Part shown: piece by piece, positions 27,179-36,522 of the stretch
Numbering within the stretch: the first letter of the stretch is position 1
Layout: every line of letters begins with the position of its first letter
NCBI GenBank assembly: GCA_024277475.1
Contig: JAJRVC010000727.1
Coordinates: forward strand, 1 to 39,327
DNA length: 39,327 nucleotides
Source: Deltaproteobacteria bacterium
Lineage (GTDB): Bacteria > Desulfobacterota > Desulfobacteria > Desulfobacterales > JAFDCJ01
Direction: 5' to 3'
Position numbers and translations under genes: made by a program
Notes under the pieces: generated by a model
Databases searched by the model: none
Told to the model about the DNA's origin: nothing
The model's input: only the letters and a program-made list of their open reading frames with translations

Positions 27179-27314
27179 ATGATACATAGCACTTTCAGTA
27201 AATTGTGCCATTGGCAAGAAATCTGTCGCTATTTTGTTGAAAAAGGCGGTATCTTTTTGAAAGATACGGCCGTAATGGCAGGTTTAGGATGTAAAGAAAA
27301 AATTGTGAATGAAT
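27179..27314 (+). pseudogene. Possible QueG/RDH-like Fe-S protein scrap
   Basis: The frame contains KDTAVMAGLGCKEK, reminiscent of the AVLAGLGxIGKN turn of epoxyqueuosine reductase and related iron-sulfur proteins, but the similarity ends within 25 residues and nothing else matches. The remaining sequence 27003-27178 has no gene that I can see. Confidence 0.22.
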
Positions 27315-27581
27315 TTAGGAGAGCCTTCTGTAAACTTTTTTTCGGTGACCAATTTTCAAAACCACAATTACCAAAATATCGCCCTGAATCTCATAAATAA
27401 TCCGGTAATCCCCAACCCTGATCCTATGAAAAGGATTGGCTCCTTTCATTTTCGTAGTGGCGGTATCCGGCAAATCTTCAGAATGGCTATCGATTCTATC
27501 GCGTATTCGCCTTTGATCAGATTTTTGGATTTTCTTGAGTGCTTTAGCTGCCGATTTTTTAAACTCAATTCTGTATTTCAA
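27315..27581 (-). CDS. RelE/ParE-family toxin
   Basis: An 88-residue toxin of the RelE/ParE superfamily, probably an mRNA interferase of the RelE subtype: YRIEFKKSAAKALKKIQK at the start, KMKGANPFHRIRVGDYRIIYEI in the core, and the VVLKIGHRKKVYRR ending with His and Arg residues used for cleavage. Start TTG 27581 overlaps the antitoxin stop by three bases, as is usual for these pairs. It looks complete, but its antitoxin has lost its N-terminus. Confidence 0.9.
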   Translation of the reverse strand: MKYRIEFKKSAAKALKKIQKSDQRRIRDRIDSHSEDLPDTATTKMKGANPFHRIRVGDYRIIYEIQGDILVIVVLKIGHRKKVYRRLS

Positions 27582-27742
27582 ATGTCAAGTTCCCCTCGAA
27601 GCTTTTCCCACGAAATGCTTTCACCCGGTTCATTTCGAGCTTTCCACGCATCTTCGATATCCATTTGTTCTTCAATTTCTTGCAGGAGCTTTAAATCCTC
27701 CATTGAAACAATCGCAGCAAGCGCTTCGCCTCGTCTCGTCAA
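27578..27742 (-). pseudogene. N-terminally truncated Phd/YefM-type antitoxin
   Basis: The frame upstream of the toxin encodes LTRRGEALAAIVSMEDLKLLQEI and continues to LRGELDI, the middle and C-terminal (toxin-binding) part of a Phd/YefM antitoxin. TAA lies directly upstream in frame, so the DNA-binding N-terminal part (about 30 residues) is missing. A start at the internal ATG (SMEDL) could still make a short toxin-binding peptide, which may be what lets the toxin gene persist. That is inference. Confidence 0.7.
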
Positions 27743-27894
27743 TTAATTGTGTCAATATCGTATATCGTCCGAAATAACAGTATCTTATAACCCCGACACA
27801 AGAAGCCGTGCGGCTGATTAGCGGCGTTAGGCAGCCTGATGCCTGCTTATGTGAGCCCAACGACTTCTCAATCAAAATTTCAGAGGAGAACAGA

Positions 27895-28256
27895 ATGAGA
27901 ATACTTGCACTTAATTCCAGCCCCCGGAATGAAAACCAAAGCAAAACCGAACTAATGCTCAATCACCTTGTCGAGGGGATGCGCGATGCCGACGCTGATG
28001 TCGAGGTAGTATACCTGCGTGATAAAACCATCAAAAAATGACAAACCCTTTTTTCCAAGAGAAATCAAATGACATACTGGATGCTACAGCACAGGCAGGG
28101 AGGGAATTGGTACAGTCCATGAAAATCTCCCCCGAGACAATGAGCAGGATCACACAACCCCTCGTGGAAGCTCAGCCGTTTGCCGCCTACGACGCAACCA
28201 ATGCCGGGTGGCGTTTCCAGACCTGGGTCTCTTTTTCAAACGCATACGCAAGCTGA
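27895..28256 (+). pseudogene. FMN-dependent NADPH reductase, middle deleted
   Basis: ATG 27895, with GGAGA upstream, begins a flavodoxin-fold protein (MRILALNSSPRNENQSKTE, then ADVEVVYLRDKTIKK) that stops at 28041. An overlapping frame from ATG 28038 continues with NDILDATAQAGRELVQSMKI, typical of the same family's C-terminal part. The segment between (roughly 130 residues with the FMN-binding CIGC-type region) has been deleted and the join is out of frame. The tail runs into the amidase gene on the other strand. Confidence 0.8.
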
Positions 28257-29605
28257 AGCACCCCCAAATCATCGTTGTGCCGGCCCACGATCTGGATGCC
28301 GACGGGCAGGCCTTGCGGTGTAAAGCCGCAGGGTACGGATATGGCCGGCAGACCGGTGACGGTGATGAAATAGCAGCTTCGCATCCAGTCGATATAGGTA
28401 TTCATCTTTACGCCGTCTATCTCCTGAACCCACGGCTGTTTTATGTCGAATGCCGGTACCTGAGTCACCGGGCATATCAGAAATGCATAGGTCTCCATAA
28501 ATTCACGGACGCGATGGTAGAGTTCGGTCCGTTCGACTTCGGCCCTCCCGATCTGGGGTCCCGTAAGTTTCCGGCCTTCTTCGATATTCCAGATAACCGT
28601 ATCTTTCATCAGATGACGGTGTTTCTTCAACAACTCGCCTAAACTCAGTTCAAACTGCCAGGCGCGCCATACTTTAAAAATTTCGTCGGCACCGCTGAAA
28701 TCCGGCTGGGCTTCTTCTACGATACAACCGATATCATCGAAAACGTGACGCCGGCCTGCCAGGACCTGGGTAACCGCCGGATCGATCGGCAGGTCGCCCA
28801 AATTACTGCTCCAGGCAAGTTTTACGTTTTTGAAATTACGCTCCAGGGGGCCCTGGAACAGGCTGCCCGGTTCCGCAATAGAAATAGGTGAACGCGGGTC
28901 CGGTCCGGCAATGGCACTCAGCATCAATGCGACATCCTGGACGGTACGGGCCATCGGTCCCTCCACTGAGATAGGAAACCACCCCGTAAAAGAGGGCCAT
29001 ACGGGGACCCTGCCCGGAGACGTCCTAAATCCCACCACATTGCAAAAACTTGCCGGGTTGCGAAGCGAACCTCCCATGTCACTCCCATCTGCGATCGGTA
29101 TCATCCCGCAGGCCAGGGCCACGGCTGCCCCGCCACTGCTCCCACCGCAAGTTTTTGTTGTGTCGTAAGGATTTAAGGTTTCACCGAAGACTTCATTAAA
29201 AGTCTGGGAGCCGGCACCGAATTCGGGCGTATTGGTCTTACCAATGGTAATCACGCCCGCGTTTTTAAGACGTTCCACAATGAGTCCGTCGTGATCGGGG
29301 ATCTGATCCTTAAAAATGCGGGAGCCGAGGGTGGTGCGCAAATCCCTGGTCGGTACCAGGTCTTTGTGGGCCATGGGCAGTCCGTGCAGCAGCCCAACCA
29401 CCCGGTCTTGTGCGATAGCTTCGTCGGCGGCGCGGGCTTCGGCAAGTGCCTGCTCAGGGGGAATTTGGCTGATGACGGCATTCACTTCAGGGTTAATCTG
29501 TTCGATTCTGGATAGATGTGCCGCCATTACTTCCTGGCAGGACAGTTCCTTGTCCCGGATTTTACTAACAATATCCGTGGCTGACATAATGCAAATTTCT
29601 GACAT
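28187..29605 (-). CDS. Amidase (amidase-signature family)
   Basis: The 472-residue protein starts at ATG 29605 with GGAGG eight bases upstream. It has the catalytic Lys-Ser-cisSer set: lysine in LPMAHKDL (about 77-84), and TCGGSSGGAAVALA with GSDMGGSLRNPA about 20 residues further on. The C-terminal part (ISVPCGFTPQGLPVGIQIVG) is typical. These enzymes hydrolyse amides, or act as GatA; no gatB or gatC gene lies nearby, so a catabolic amidase is more likely. It is the last gene of the leftward amino-acid cluster. The stop is TAG. Confidence 0.9.
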   Translation of the reverse strand: MSEICIMSATDIVSKIRDKELSCQEVMAAHLSRIEQINPEVNAVISQIPPEQALAEARAADEAIAQDRVVGLLHGLPMAHKDLVPTRDLRTTLGSRIFKDQIPDHDGLIVERLKNAGVITIGKTNTPEFGAGSQTFNEVFGETLNPYDTTKTCGGSSGGAAVALACGMIPIADGSDMGGSLRNPASFCNVVGFRTSPGRVPVWPSFTGWFPISVEGPMARTVQDVALMLSAIAGPDPRSPISIAEPGSLFQGPLERNFKNVKLAWSSNLGDLPIDPAVTQVLAGRRHVFDDIGCIVEEAQPDFSGADEIFKVWRAWQFELSLGELLKKHRHLMKDTVIWNIEEGRKLTGPQIGRAEVERTELYHRVREFMETYAFLICPVTQVPAFDIKQPWVQEIDGVKMNTYIDWMRSCYFITVTGLPAISVPCGFTPQGLPVGIQIVGRHNDDLGVLQLAYAFEKETQVWKRHPALVAS

Positions 29606-29666
29606 ACACTTCACCTCCAAGTGGGATTGTTGCTCGATATTTTATCGACACTTTATCTGTTCTTTT

Positions 29667-29775
29667 GGTGGTCTCGTAAAAAGTCAAAATTATCGACTTT
29701 CGGTTCCATAATCTATTGAAATTATTAGGTGTGAAATTTTATTTTTGTGTTTTATGTGCCTTTTTGCGGCCATAT
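29667..29775 (+). repeat. MITE-like element, copy 3
   Basis: 109 bp similar to copies 2 and 4, with the first few bases altered (GGTGGTCTCG instead of GACAATCTCG). The flanks share TTCTTT (29660-29665 and 29778-29783), a weaker direct repeat than in the other copies. It lies between the threonine synthase stop and the amidase start. Confidence 0.75.
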
Positions 29776-29788
29776 CATTCTTTGAACC

Positions 29789-31261
29789 TTATTCAAATCT
29801 ACTCGCGGCCCCGCGGTATTTTGTCACGGATTGCATGGCGCGCGTCAGGGCCGGAGCCAATTTGGTGCAGTCGCACAATCTTACGTGCCGGCAGAGATCC
29901 TTGGCCGCCTCGATAGATTGATGCACGGCCTGCTCGGGCAGTTCCCCATCCACAGCCAAGGCTTTGCGGATAACATCCGGGAATTTGGCGGCATGGGCTG
30001 TAGCAAGACACACGACTTTGGTATCCACTCCAAAAGTATCTGCAAACATATCCGCAGCAGCCACGGCCACGGCTGCGTGCGGATCCAGCAGGTAGCCATC
30101 CAGGCCTCGATACACATCAGAAATGGTGGAAAGAGTTTGTTCGTCGGTGATGGAAGCCGAGATGAAGCCCTGTTGGATTTCGTCGGCCGTCCGCGAATCC
30201 AATTGCACGCTGCCCTGGTTTTTAAACTCATCCATCCATTGCCTGATTTTGCCATCATCACGCCCGGAGGCAAAATATAAATAGCGCCAAAAGTTATAGG
30301 GAACAACGATATCGATGGCCGAAGATACGGTCGGTTTGAGATCCTCTTTTGTAAAAAGACCGGTTGACAGGACTCTGTGGAGCGTTGCGTTTTGGTTGTT
30401 GGCGCAGATGTACGCTTTTACCGGCAGCCCCATTGTACGCGCCAGATAGCCGCCAAAAAGATTGCCAAAGGCGCCCGATGGTACTGAAAACACAACTTCC
30501 TCGCCCACCCGATCGACAACGCGAAAATAACCGTAAAAATAGTGAACGGCCTGGACCATTACCCGGCACCAGTTAATTGAGTTGACGCTGGAGAGTCTCA
30601 GCTGCTTTTTGAGGGTGTCGTCGGCAAACATCCGGGCCAGCACCAGGTCGAGATCATCCCCGCCGTCGTGACAGCCGTTCACGCCCACGGCATGCACGTT
30701 GGGCGCTTCCAAAGTCGTCATCTGGCGCTCTTGTTCTTGAGAGATCATTCCAGCAGGATAAAGCACCCAGCATTCAATGGACTCCTTGCCTACCGACGCC
30801 TGGGCGGCTGCCGGACCGGTATCCCCGGTGGTGGCCACCACCAGCGACACCCAATCGTTTTTTCGTTTGAGAAAAAAATCCACCGTGTTCACCAGAAACC
30901 CCATGGCGACGTCTTTAAATGAAAGGGTCTGCCCATGGAATAATTCCAGGATGTACGTATTGGGCTTAGTTCCCAGGCCTACAACCGGGATAACGTCCGG
31001 GTGTTCGAATGTATTGAAACTGTCGCGCAGCAACCCTCGCAACTCATCCGCGGAAATGATCTTGCGCTCTATGAAAAGTGATAAAATTTCAAAAGCGAGA
31101 TCGACAAAACTCAACCCGGACCACTCCCGCAGACGCTCTTCAGTAATTCGAGGGATCGTTTCCGGTATGAACAGCCCGCCGTCGGCAGCAAACCCCTGCA
31201 AAACCGCCGTTTCAAAATCCACGGGCGCCACGCCCCCTTTGGTACTTACAAAATGTGTCAT
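29789..31261 (-). CDS. thrC: Threonine synthase
   Basis: PLP enzyme converting O-phosphohomoserine to threonine, of the long bacterial/fungal (class 2) type at 490 residues. It begins with the family motif VSTKGGVAPVDFETAVLQGFAADGGLFIPE; the PLP lysine is in HGQTLSFKDVAMGFL, and VVATTGDTGPAAAQA provides the phosphate-binding loop. NSINWCRVMVQAVHYFYGYF and FSVPSGAFGNLFGGYLAR are also typical. It follows the YheO-type regulator by 68 bp. Its presence in a uptake/catabolism cluster rather than beside homoserine genes is notable; a related beta/gamma-elimination role is possible. Confidence 0.93.
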   Translation of the reverse strand: MTHFVSTKGGVAPVDFETAVLQGFAADGGLFIPETIPRITEERLREWSGLSFVDLAFEILSLFIERKIISADELRGLLRDSFNTFEHPDVIPVVGLGTKPNTYILELFHGQTLSFKDVAMGFLVNTVDFFLKRKNDWVSLVVATTGDTGPAAAQASVGKESIECWVLYPAGMISQEQERQMTTLEAPNVHAVGVNGCHDGGDDLDLVLARMFADDTLKKQLRLSSVNSINWCRVMVQAVHYFYGYFRVVDRVGEEVVFSVPSGAFGNLFGGYLARTMGLPVKAYICANNQNATLHRVLSTGLFTKEDLKPTVSSAIDIVVPYNFWRYLYFASGRDDGKIRQWMDEFKNQGSVQLDSRTADEIQQGFISASITDEQTLSTISDVYRGLDGYLLDPHAAVAVAAADMFADTFGVDTKVVCLATAHAAKFPDVIRKALAVDGELPEQAVHQSIEAAKDLCRHVRLCDCTKLAPALTRAMQSVTKYRGAASRFE

Positions 31262-31329
31262 CAGATTCGTACAACTCCTTTCACTGCTAAAAATTCCGCC
31301 TCAGGTGTGGTTTACGTATAGCGGCGGTT

Positions 31330-31980
31330 TCAGAACAATTTAGTATTGCTTTTTCTGATCCGGTTTAAGTCCTTGTAGGCCGTCGCACGGGATATTTTCA
31401 GGAGATTGGCGACTTGTTCCACCGATTTGCGTGGGTAAAAAAGCCGCTTTTGATCTATCCTTCGCATCAGTTCCCTGCGATCTTCGGCATTCATCGAATC
31501 GTGCGTCCGGCCTTTTTCGAGGCGAAATGCACGGATCTCCAATTTTATCTGCTCTTGCCATTCCTCTCGAAATATGGCCTCTGGCCGAGCCTCGATATCC
31601 GGCGGACGAGTCAATCCATTCAGGACCTCGAACGCTGAATCAAAGGCCGTTTCCAAAGGCGAAAAATCAAGATTGATGCACAGGATTACAATCGGTCTAG
31701 CTTCTTTATTGCGGAGCACGGCGGTTATGGACCGGATTCGCTGGCCGTCATCGCCGGTTTTTTCATAGGGGCCGAGCACGTTCTTTTCCAGCCCGAAATC
31801 GGATTCGTCGCTGTCCAGCCCCAAATAGGATGTATCGCCAACCTCCCGCTTGGAATAGGGGTTGGCGATATGTACGATGGTGTCTTTTTCGATATCGTGG
31901 ATTACGACTTCGGCATAAGGGTGCAAAAGCTTGGCGATGGCATCAGCAATGGGTGTATAGCTCGAAAGTGTGTTTTCCAT
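31330..31980 (-). CDS. YheO/DauR-type transcriptional regulator
   Basis: A 216-residue protein with an N-terminal YheO-like PAS domain (about 5-120: LHPYAEVVIHDIEKDTIVHIANPYSKREVGD) and a C-terminal helix-turn-helix (KSVEQVANLLKISRATAYKDLNRI). DauR, the studied relative, represses D-arginine catabolism genes and responds to a keto-acid. Here it sits inside an amino-acid ABC transporter, OCD and threonine synthase cluster on one strand, and likely controls it in response to an amino acid or derived ligand. The A/T-rich palindrome TTAAATTTAAATTTTA at about 32000 is a candidate operator. Confidence 0.85.
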   Translation of the reverse strand: MENTLSSYTPIADAIAKLLHPYAEVVIHDIEKDTIVHIANPYSKREVGDTSYLGLDSDESDFGLEKNVLGPYEKTGDDGQRIRSITAVLRNKEARPIVILCINLDFSPLETAFDSAFEVLNGLTRPPDIEARPEAIFREEWQEQIKLEIRAFRLEKGRTHDSMNAEDRRELMRRIDQKRLFYPRKSVEQVANLLKISRATAYKDLNRIRKSNTKLF

Positions 31981-32321
31981 AAAATCAGCGTTAGGCCCTT
32001 ATTAAATTTAAATTTTATCTGACAATATGTTGTTAGAAACGTAAGGTGTCGGCGTTCCCCGTTTCCGTTTCGCTTCAGTCGGGATCTTCGATAGGTTTCA
32101 GGAGGTTGCCCCTCAACTCCCTGACACCCGAAACCTCATATAAAACCACACATAGCTGGAACAGCGAACCGCAAAATTCAGTTTCTTTTCCGATTAGATC
32201 GACCGTTTTTTTGCCGGCAACTTGGGCTGACACCTGAAACCAGTAATATTGTCATATATGGCACACTCGCTGCGCAAACCGGCGCCACTAATTCAAGCAG
32301 TGCTATCACCTTCATAGCGGC
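31981..32321. other. 341-bp intergenic region upstream of the regulator
   Basis: No gene is seen. The left part is A/T-rich (TTAAATTTAAATTTTA near 32000) and probably holds the regulator's promoter. The right part contains a segment near 32193-32250 (GATTAGATCGACCGTTTTTTT, then GCTGACACCTGAAACC) resembling 10128-10172 upstream of the SDR, so it may be another dispersed repeat. Confidence 0.4.
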
Positions 32322-33104
32322 CTAGCGGCCCGATAGAATTTTGAGGGCCTGCTCGTGCGCCCGCGGATCACCCGCTGCAATGTACTGACTCCCGGAGTAT
32401 AGCCCCGCAGCCCCCCCTTCCCAATCAGTAAACACGCCCCCGGCACCCTGAATGACAGGAATCAAAGCCAAATAGTCATGGGTCTCAAATTGAACATCGA
32501 TGCAGATGTCGACGCGCCCCGAAGCGATCTGGGCGTAGAACATGCAGCTGCCGCCATAAACCGCAAAGCGGGTAGCTTTTTTCAACCGCTCCAGCGCCGG
32601 GGCATTGCTGCGGTCATAGTAATCGGGATTGCTGGTCGACATCAGCGCCATCGAAAGATCCGCGCAGGGGCGCGAGCGGACCGGCTTGCCGTTTCGTCTC
32701 GTTTGCAGGCCGGCAGCGCCAATCCAACGCTCAGCGGTCATCGGCATATCGATAATCCCAAGAACCGGAGCCCCGTTGTGCAACAGGGCCAGTAACGTAC
32801 CAAACACCGGAATACCCGCCAGAAATGCCAGTGTGCCGTCAATCGGGTCAATCACCCATACGAATTCACTGTCGGGAGCATAGGCTTTTCGTTCCTCGCC
32901 AAGGATGCCGTGGCCGGGATGCTCAGCAGCAATAATCTCTCGCATTTGATCCTCAACGGCTTTGTCGACCGAGGTAACCGGGCTACCGTCACCCTTGACT
33001 TCGACATGGAACGGTTTGCAGCTATGTTCCCGAATGAGAGCGCCGCTGACATCGACCGCCCGCAGGCCGCAGTCGACAAATCGTTTGATTTCGGACGCGT
33101 TCAC
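32322..33104 (-). CDS. Inositol-monophosphatase-family phosphatase (HisN-like)
   Basis: The 260-residue protein carries the metal-binding motifs of the lithium-sensitive phosphatases: GEE in HGILGEERK (about 76), WVIDPIDGTLAFLAG (about 88-102) and a C-terminal part with GGVFTDWEGG. Known relatives remove phosphate from inositol, histidinol-phosphate, PAP or fructose bisphosphate; DPIDGT with F following (rather than the TNF of inositol phosphatases) favours the HisN type. GTG start with GGAGG upstream. It lies 12 bp after the ABC ATPase stop. Its tie to amino-acid uptake is unclear. The stop is TAG. Confidence 0.85.
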   Translation of the reverse strand: MNASEIKRFVDCGLRAVDVSGALIREHSCKPFHVEVKGDGSPVTSVDKAVEDQMREIIAAEHPGHGILGEERKAYAPDSEFVWVIDPIDGTLAFLAGIPVFGTLLALLHNGAPVLGIIDMPMTAERWIGAAGLQTRRNGKPVRSRPCADLSMALMSTSNPDYYDRSNAPALERLKKATRFAVYGGSCMFYAQIASGRVDICIDVQFETHDYLALIPVIQGAGGVFTDWEGGAAGLYSGSQYIAAGDPRAHEQALKILSGR

Positions 33105-33116
33105 AACAACCTCCGC

Positions 33117-33869
33117 TCAATGGGAGAGGATTTGGCTCAGAAAGAGCTTGGTCCGCTCACTTTCCGGATTTTCAAAAAACTCATCCGGCGGCTTCATTTC
33201 GACAATTTCACCGTAATCCATAAAAACTATGCTGTCGGCGATAGACCGAGCGAAACCCATTTCGTGGGTAACACAGATCATTGTCAAACCTTCATTCACA
33301 AGATCGATCATCACGTCGAGAACCTCGCTGATCATCTCCGGATCCAATGCAGATGTCGGTTCGTCGAAAAGCATTACTTCAGGATTCATACAAAGCGCAC
33401 GGGCAATGGCAACCCGCTGCTGCTGCCCTCCCGAGAGCTGACTCGGGTATTTATCAGCTTGCTCGGGTATGCGAACGCGTTTAAGAAAACGCATGGCAAC
33501 TTCCCCAGCTTGCGACTTGTTCATCTTTCGTACCAGTTTGAGGGCCAGCATCAGATTTTTAATCACCGTTAAATGCGGGAATAAATTAAAACTCTGGAAG
33601 ACCATCCCGACTTCGCTGCGAACTGCGTCAATGTCTTTGACCATGTTTGTCAGTTCGCGACCGGAAACAATAATTTTGCCGCTGTCGTGTTCCTCGAGCC
33701 GGTTGATACAGCGGATCATGGTTGATTTGCCGGACCCTGAAGGCCCGCAAACCACAATCCTTTCACCTTTTTTTACCTGAAGATTGATATTGCGCAACGC
33801 CTGGAAGTCGCCGAACGACTTGCAGACATCCTGCAGTATGATAATTGGTTTTTGATTGTTATCATTCAT
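33117..33869 (-). CDS. Polar amino-acid ABC transporter ATPase (GlnQ/HisP-like)
   Basis: 250 residues with Walker A GPSGSGKST (42-50), Q-loop MVFQSFNLFPHLTV, signature LSGGQQQRVAIARALCMNPEVMLFDEPTSALDPE, and CVTHEMGFAR for the switch histidine. This is the standard polar-amino-acid type. It drives the two permeases encoded 27 and 720 bases upstream, in the inner membrane. The ATG has AAGG upstream. Confidence 0.95.
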   Translation of the reverse strand: MNDNNQKPIIILQDVCKSFGDFQALRNINLQVKKGERIVVCGPSGSGKSTMIRCINRLEEHDSGKIIVSGRELTNMVKDIDAVRSEVGMVFQSFNLFPHLTVIKNLMLALKLVRKMNKSQAGEVAMRFLKRVRIPEQADKYPSQLSGGQQQRVAIARALCMNPEVMLFDEPTSALDPEMISEVLDVMIDLVNEGLTMICVTHEMGFARSIADSIVFMDYGEIVEMKPPDEFFENPESERTKLFLSQILSH

Positions 33870-33896
33870 CTCAAGCCTTATTGTTTCCTAAACCCC

Positions 33897-34592
33897 TCAA
33901 CCTTGGTGTTTGATATACCGGCTCATACGCTTCTCGAACAAGCCGAAGCCGCGTTGAAAAAACCATGTCATCACCAAATAGATAATCGCAGCGGCAATGA
34001 ATATTTCGTAGGGTGCGAAGGTCTTGGCGACAATGGTACGCGCCACACCGGTCACATCGAGCAAAGTGATCGTACTGGCCAATGAGGTCGCCTTGAGCAT
34101 GCTGATGAAGTCGTTGCTGTAGGCCGGGATGGCCAGCCTGACGGCGATAGGTGTCGTAACGTAAAAGAACCGATGGCTTTTCGACAGGCCAAGCGCCATT
34201 CCCGCTTCATGCAATCCCCGTTCGACACCGAGATATCCCCCGCGAAGTATTTCCGAAACATAGGCGCCGGAATTCAGAGTGAGGGCAAGCGTTGCACAGC
34301 CGAACGGCTCACGGAGGATCGGCCAGAACACACTGGCGCGGATAAATTCGAATTGCGGGAGGCCATGGTAGATAATAAAAATTTGAACCAGGATCGGCGT
34401 GCCACGAAAAAAATAGATATAGATAAACGCCGGAAAGACGAGATACCTGCGGCCGCTGATTCGCATCAACAGAAGGATGATACCCAGGCCTAAACCCAGA
34501 AGGGATGCCAGGAACAAAAGTTCCAGTGTCACCCCGAGGCCGGCCAGCATCTTGGGGATGCTCTCAAATATGAGGAGTAAATCAAAATTCAT
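33897..34592 (-). CDS. Polar amino-acid ABC permease (HisM/GlnP-like), first
   Basis: 231 residues, about five membrane helices, with the family EAA loop (REVSEI-type region: YVSEILRGGYLGVERGLHEAG) and SLASTITLLDVTG. IFFFRGTPILVQIF-like motif YFFRGTPILVQIF near residue 60 is diagnostic. ATG overlaps the stop of the upstream permease gene by four bases (ATGA), with GGAGG seven bases before it, showing tight translational coupling. Forms the channel with the second permease. Confidence 0.94.
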   Translation of the reverse strand: MNFDLLLIFESIPKMLAGLGVTLELLFLASLLGLGLGIILLLMRISGRRYLVFPAFIYIYFFRGTPILVQIFIIYHGLPQFEFIRASVFWPILREPFGCATLALTLNSGAYVSEILRGGYLGVERGLHEAGMALGLSKSHRFFYVTTPIAVRLAIPAYSNDFISMLKATSLASTITLLDVTGVARTIVAKTFAPYEIFIAAAIIYLVMTWFFQRGFGLFEKRMSRYIKHQG

Positions 34593-35284
34593 CGCGCACC
34601 CTCCAGGTGCCGATTTGCGTGTTTCTCCAGGGCCATCACCACGAGTGTAATGACGGTCGTAATGCTGAGGTAAATCAAAGCCACGACCATGTACATCATA
34701 AACGGTTTGAGGGTCACCGCTGTCGCCATTTCAGCAACGAAAAGGATCTCTTCAAGTCCGATGATTGAAATCAGTGCCGTATCCTTCATCAGTGAGAGCA
34801 TGTGATTGCCAAAACTCGGCAGGGCCAAACGCCACATCTGGGGGATCCGGACATAGAAGAACGTCTGTAAATTCGAGATCCCGAGGGACCGGGCCGCTTC
34901 GACAAGCCCCGGATCCACTCCCAGAAAGGCCCCCCGAAAGGTCTCGGTCGCGTAAGAGCCGACGATCAAAGCGATGGCAAAGGAACCTGCCCAGAAAGGA
35001 GGGATATCGACAAACTGGGTTTGGGGGGAAAAGATCTGCGTTATGTGGGTCAGCGTAACCGCCGAACCGTAGTAAAAAAGCAGTAGAACCAGTAGCTCCG
35101 GTGTTCCGCGGAAGACGATCGTATAGGCACCGGCGATTTTATTGGCGATGCGGCTTTTCGATAGCTTGGCGCTGGCTCCAATCAATCCGAAAATCACAGC
35201 CATTGTCAAGGAAACAGCAAAAACCTGGAGAACGGTCATTGCACCCCAAAAATAGTCGTCCCACCATCCGGACAGGTCTGCCAC
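34589..35284 (-). CDS. Polar amino-acid ABC permease (HisQ-like), second
   Basis: 231 residues with about five membrane helices, FRGTPELLVLLLFYYG near residue 58 and the EAA loop YATETFRGAFLGVDPGLVEAARSLG. It pairs with the following permease. GTG start with AGGAGG eight bases upstream. It is overlapped by four bases by the next gene. Confidence 0.94.
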   Translation of the reverse strand: MADLSGWWDDYFWGAMTVLQVFAVSLTMAVIFGLIGASAKLSKSRIANKIAGAYTIVFRGTPELLVLLLFYYGSAVTLTHITQIFSPQTQFVDIPPFWAGSFAIALIVGSYATETFRGAFLGVDPGLVEAARSLGISNLQTFFYVRIPQMWRLALPSFGNHMLSLMKDTALISIIGLEEILFVAEMATAVTLKPFMMYMVVALIYLSITTVITLVVMALEKHANRHLEGAR

Positions 35285-35561
35285 AGAGGCTTCCTCCTAT
35301 TGTTAAGAAATTCTACCCGCCGAGAGCCTCCCTTCGAGAGCCTCAGGGTCTAATGACTGGGTCGAACGATCGATTTAAATTGAAAAAACAGAGCGAAGCG
35401 ATACCACAAATCTTCAATATTCAATCTACTTCTCCGATCGAGCGGGATCACGGCTGCACCGCAACCGGCTAAGCTTTCCCGGGCTGGGTTGGCGTATTAA
35501 TTCGTGTGAGAAAACGCGGCGGTGTCGGCTACCGCCAACGCGCCGCGTCATTTACCGCTTC

Positions 35562-36377
35562 TTATTCGACGCCTTCCCATTTTTCGTTGTAGATAGCGAA
35601 CGGGAAATATTTCAAGGAGTATTTTTTCAAAGAGCCGTTTTCAATCAGCGTCTTCAGGGCGCCGTTGATGCGTTTGAGCAGGTCTTCCCGGCCCTTGGTG
35701 ATGCCGACTCCGACACCGATGCCGAAAATTTTAGGATCGTCGAGCGGTGGGCTGACGAATCCAAACTTCTTACCTTTGTCTTTGCTGAGAAATTTTAGGA
35801 ATGCCTTCATGGGATTGGTCATGATGATATCGGTACGCCCATTCTGAAGATCGAGATATAAGGCTTCATTAGTATCATACAGCAGTACCTTGGCATTGGG
35901 TACGTTTGCGTCAATCCAGTTCTCATAAGTCGAGGCACGTTCTATGCCGACTTTGACGCCTTTGAAATTGGCCACATTGGGAGACCCGTCACTATTGAAA
36001 AGATTGAGGTTCGCGCCTTTCTTACCGACGAACTGACCGATAGAAACCCGGTATGGAATCGAAAAATCTATTTTTTTCTTCCGTTTATCGGTAATGGACA
36101 TGGACGCTATGATCAGGTCAAACTTATTGGCAAGAAGGGCCGGGATCATACCGTCCCACTTCTGACAGACGACCTCGACGTCGGCGCCGATGATTTCCAT
36201 GATACCCCTGGCAACGTCAATGTCGTAACCAGTGAGTTTACCATCATCGGTGCGGTAGTTAAATGGGAAATAGGTGCATTCCGCTCCAACGCGCAGCGTT
36301 TCCGCTGCTGCCGTTTGAATGAGTCCGCCTACGCCGAATACCAGGATCGTTGTCATTAAAAGGAAAAATTTTTTCAT
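35562..36377 (-). CDS. Amino-acid ABC transporter substrate-binding protein
   Basis: 271 residues with a signal peptide (MKKFFLLMTTILVFGVGG, cleavage near AAAE) and the lysine-arginine-ornithine/His family pattern: VGAECTYFPFNYRTDDGKLTGYDIDVARGI (about 32-60), QKWDGMIPALLANKFDLIIASMSITDKRKKKIDFS (about 97-130) and VGIERASTYENWI. The arginine and aspartates that bind the amino-acid backbone are present. The K/R-rich stretch and the downstream OCD gene suggest a basic amino acid such as ornithine, but this is inference. GGGGG precedes the ATG. It has no DNA gap to the OCD gene of more than 157 bp. Confidence 0.93.
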   Translation of the reverse strand: MKKFFLLMTTILVFGVGGLIQTAAAETLRVGAECTYFPFNYRTDDGKLTGYDIDVARGIMEIIGADVEVVCQKWDGMIPALLANKFDLIIASMSITDKRKKKIDFSIPYRVSIGQFVGKKGANLNLFNSDGSPNVANFKGVKVGIERASTYENWIDANVPNAKVLLYDTNEALYLDLQNGRTDIIMTNPMKAFLKFLSKDKGKKFGFVSPPLDDPKIFGIGVGVGITKGREDLLKRINGALKTLIENGSLKKYSLKYFPFAIYNEKWEGVE

Positions 36378-36522
36378 CTCTCATACCCCCTGTACTTTAG
36401 TATAAGTTTCCATTTTCCCGACATGCAGCCTTAGTATCAAACAGCACGTTTATTACTACGGTCCGTTGTCCCCCTCCAAGGAGGACCTGGTCGGGATCAA
36501 TTATATAGGTGTGGCCCCACAA

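Noticed and set aside
27790..27832. attC-like site (GCGGCGTTAGGC near toxin-antitoxin remnants) suggesting an integron.
   Set aside because: The partner box is not convincing, pairing is weak and there is no integrase or second attC in the window.
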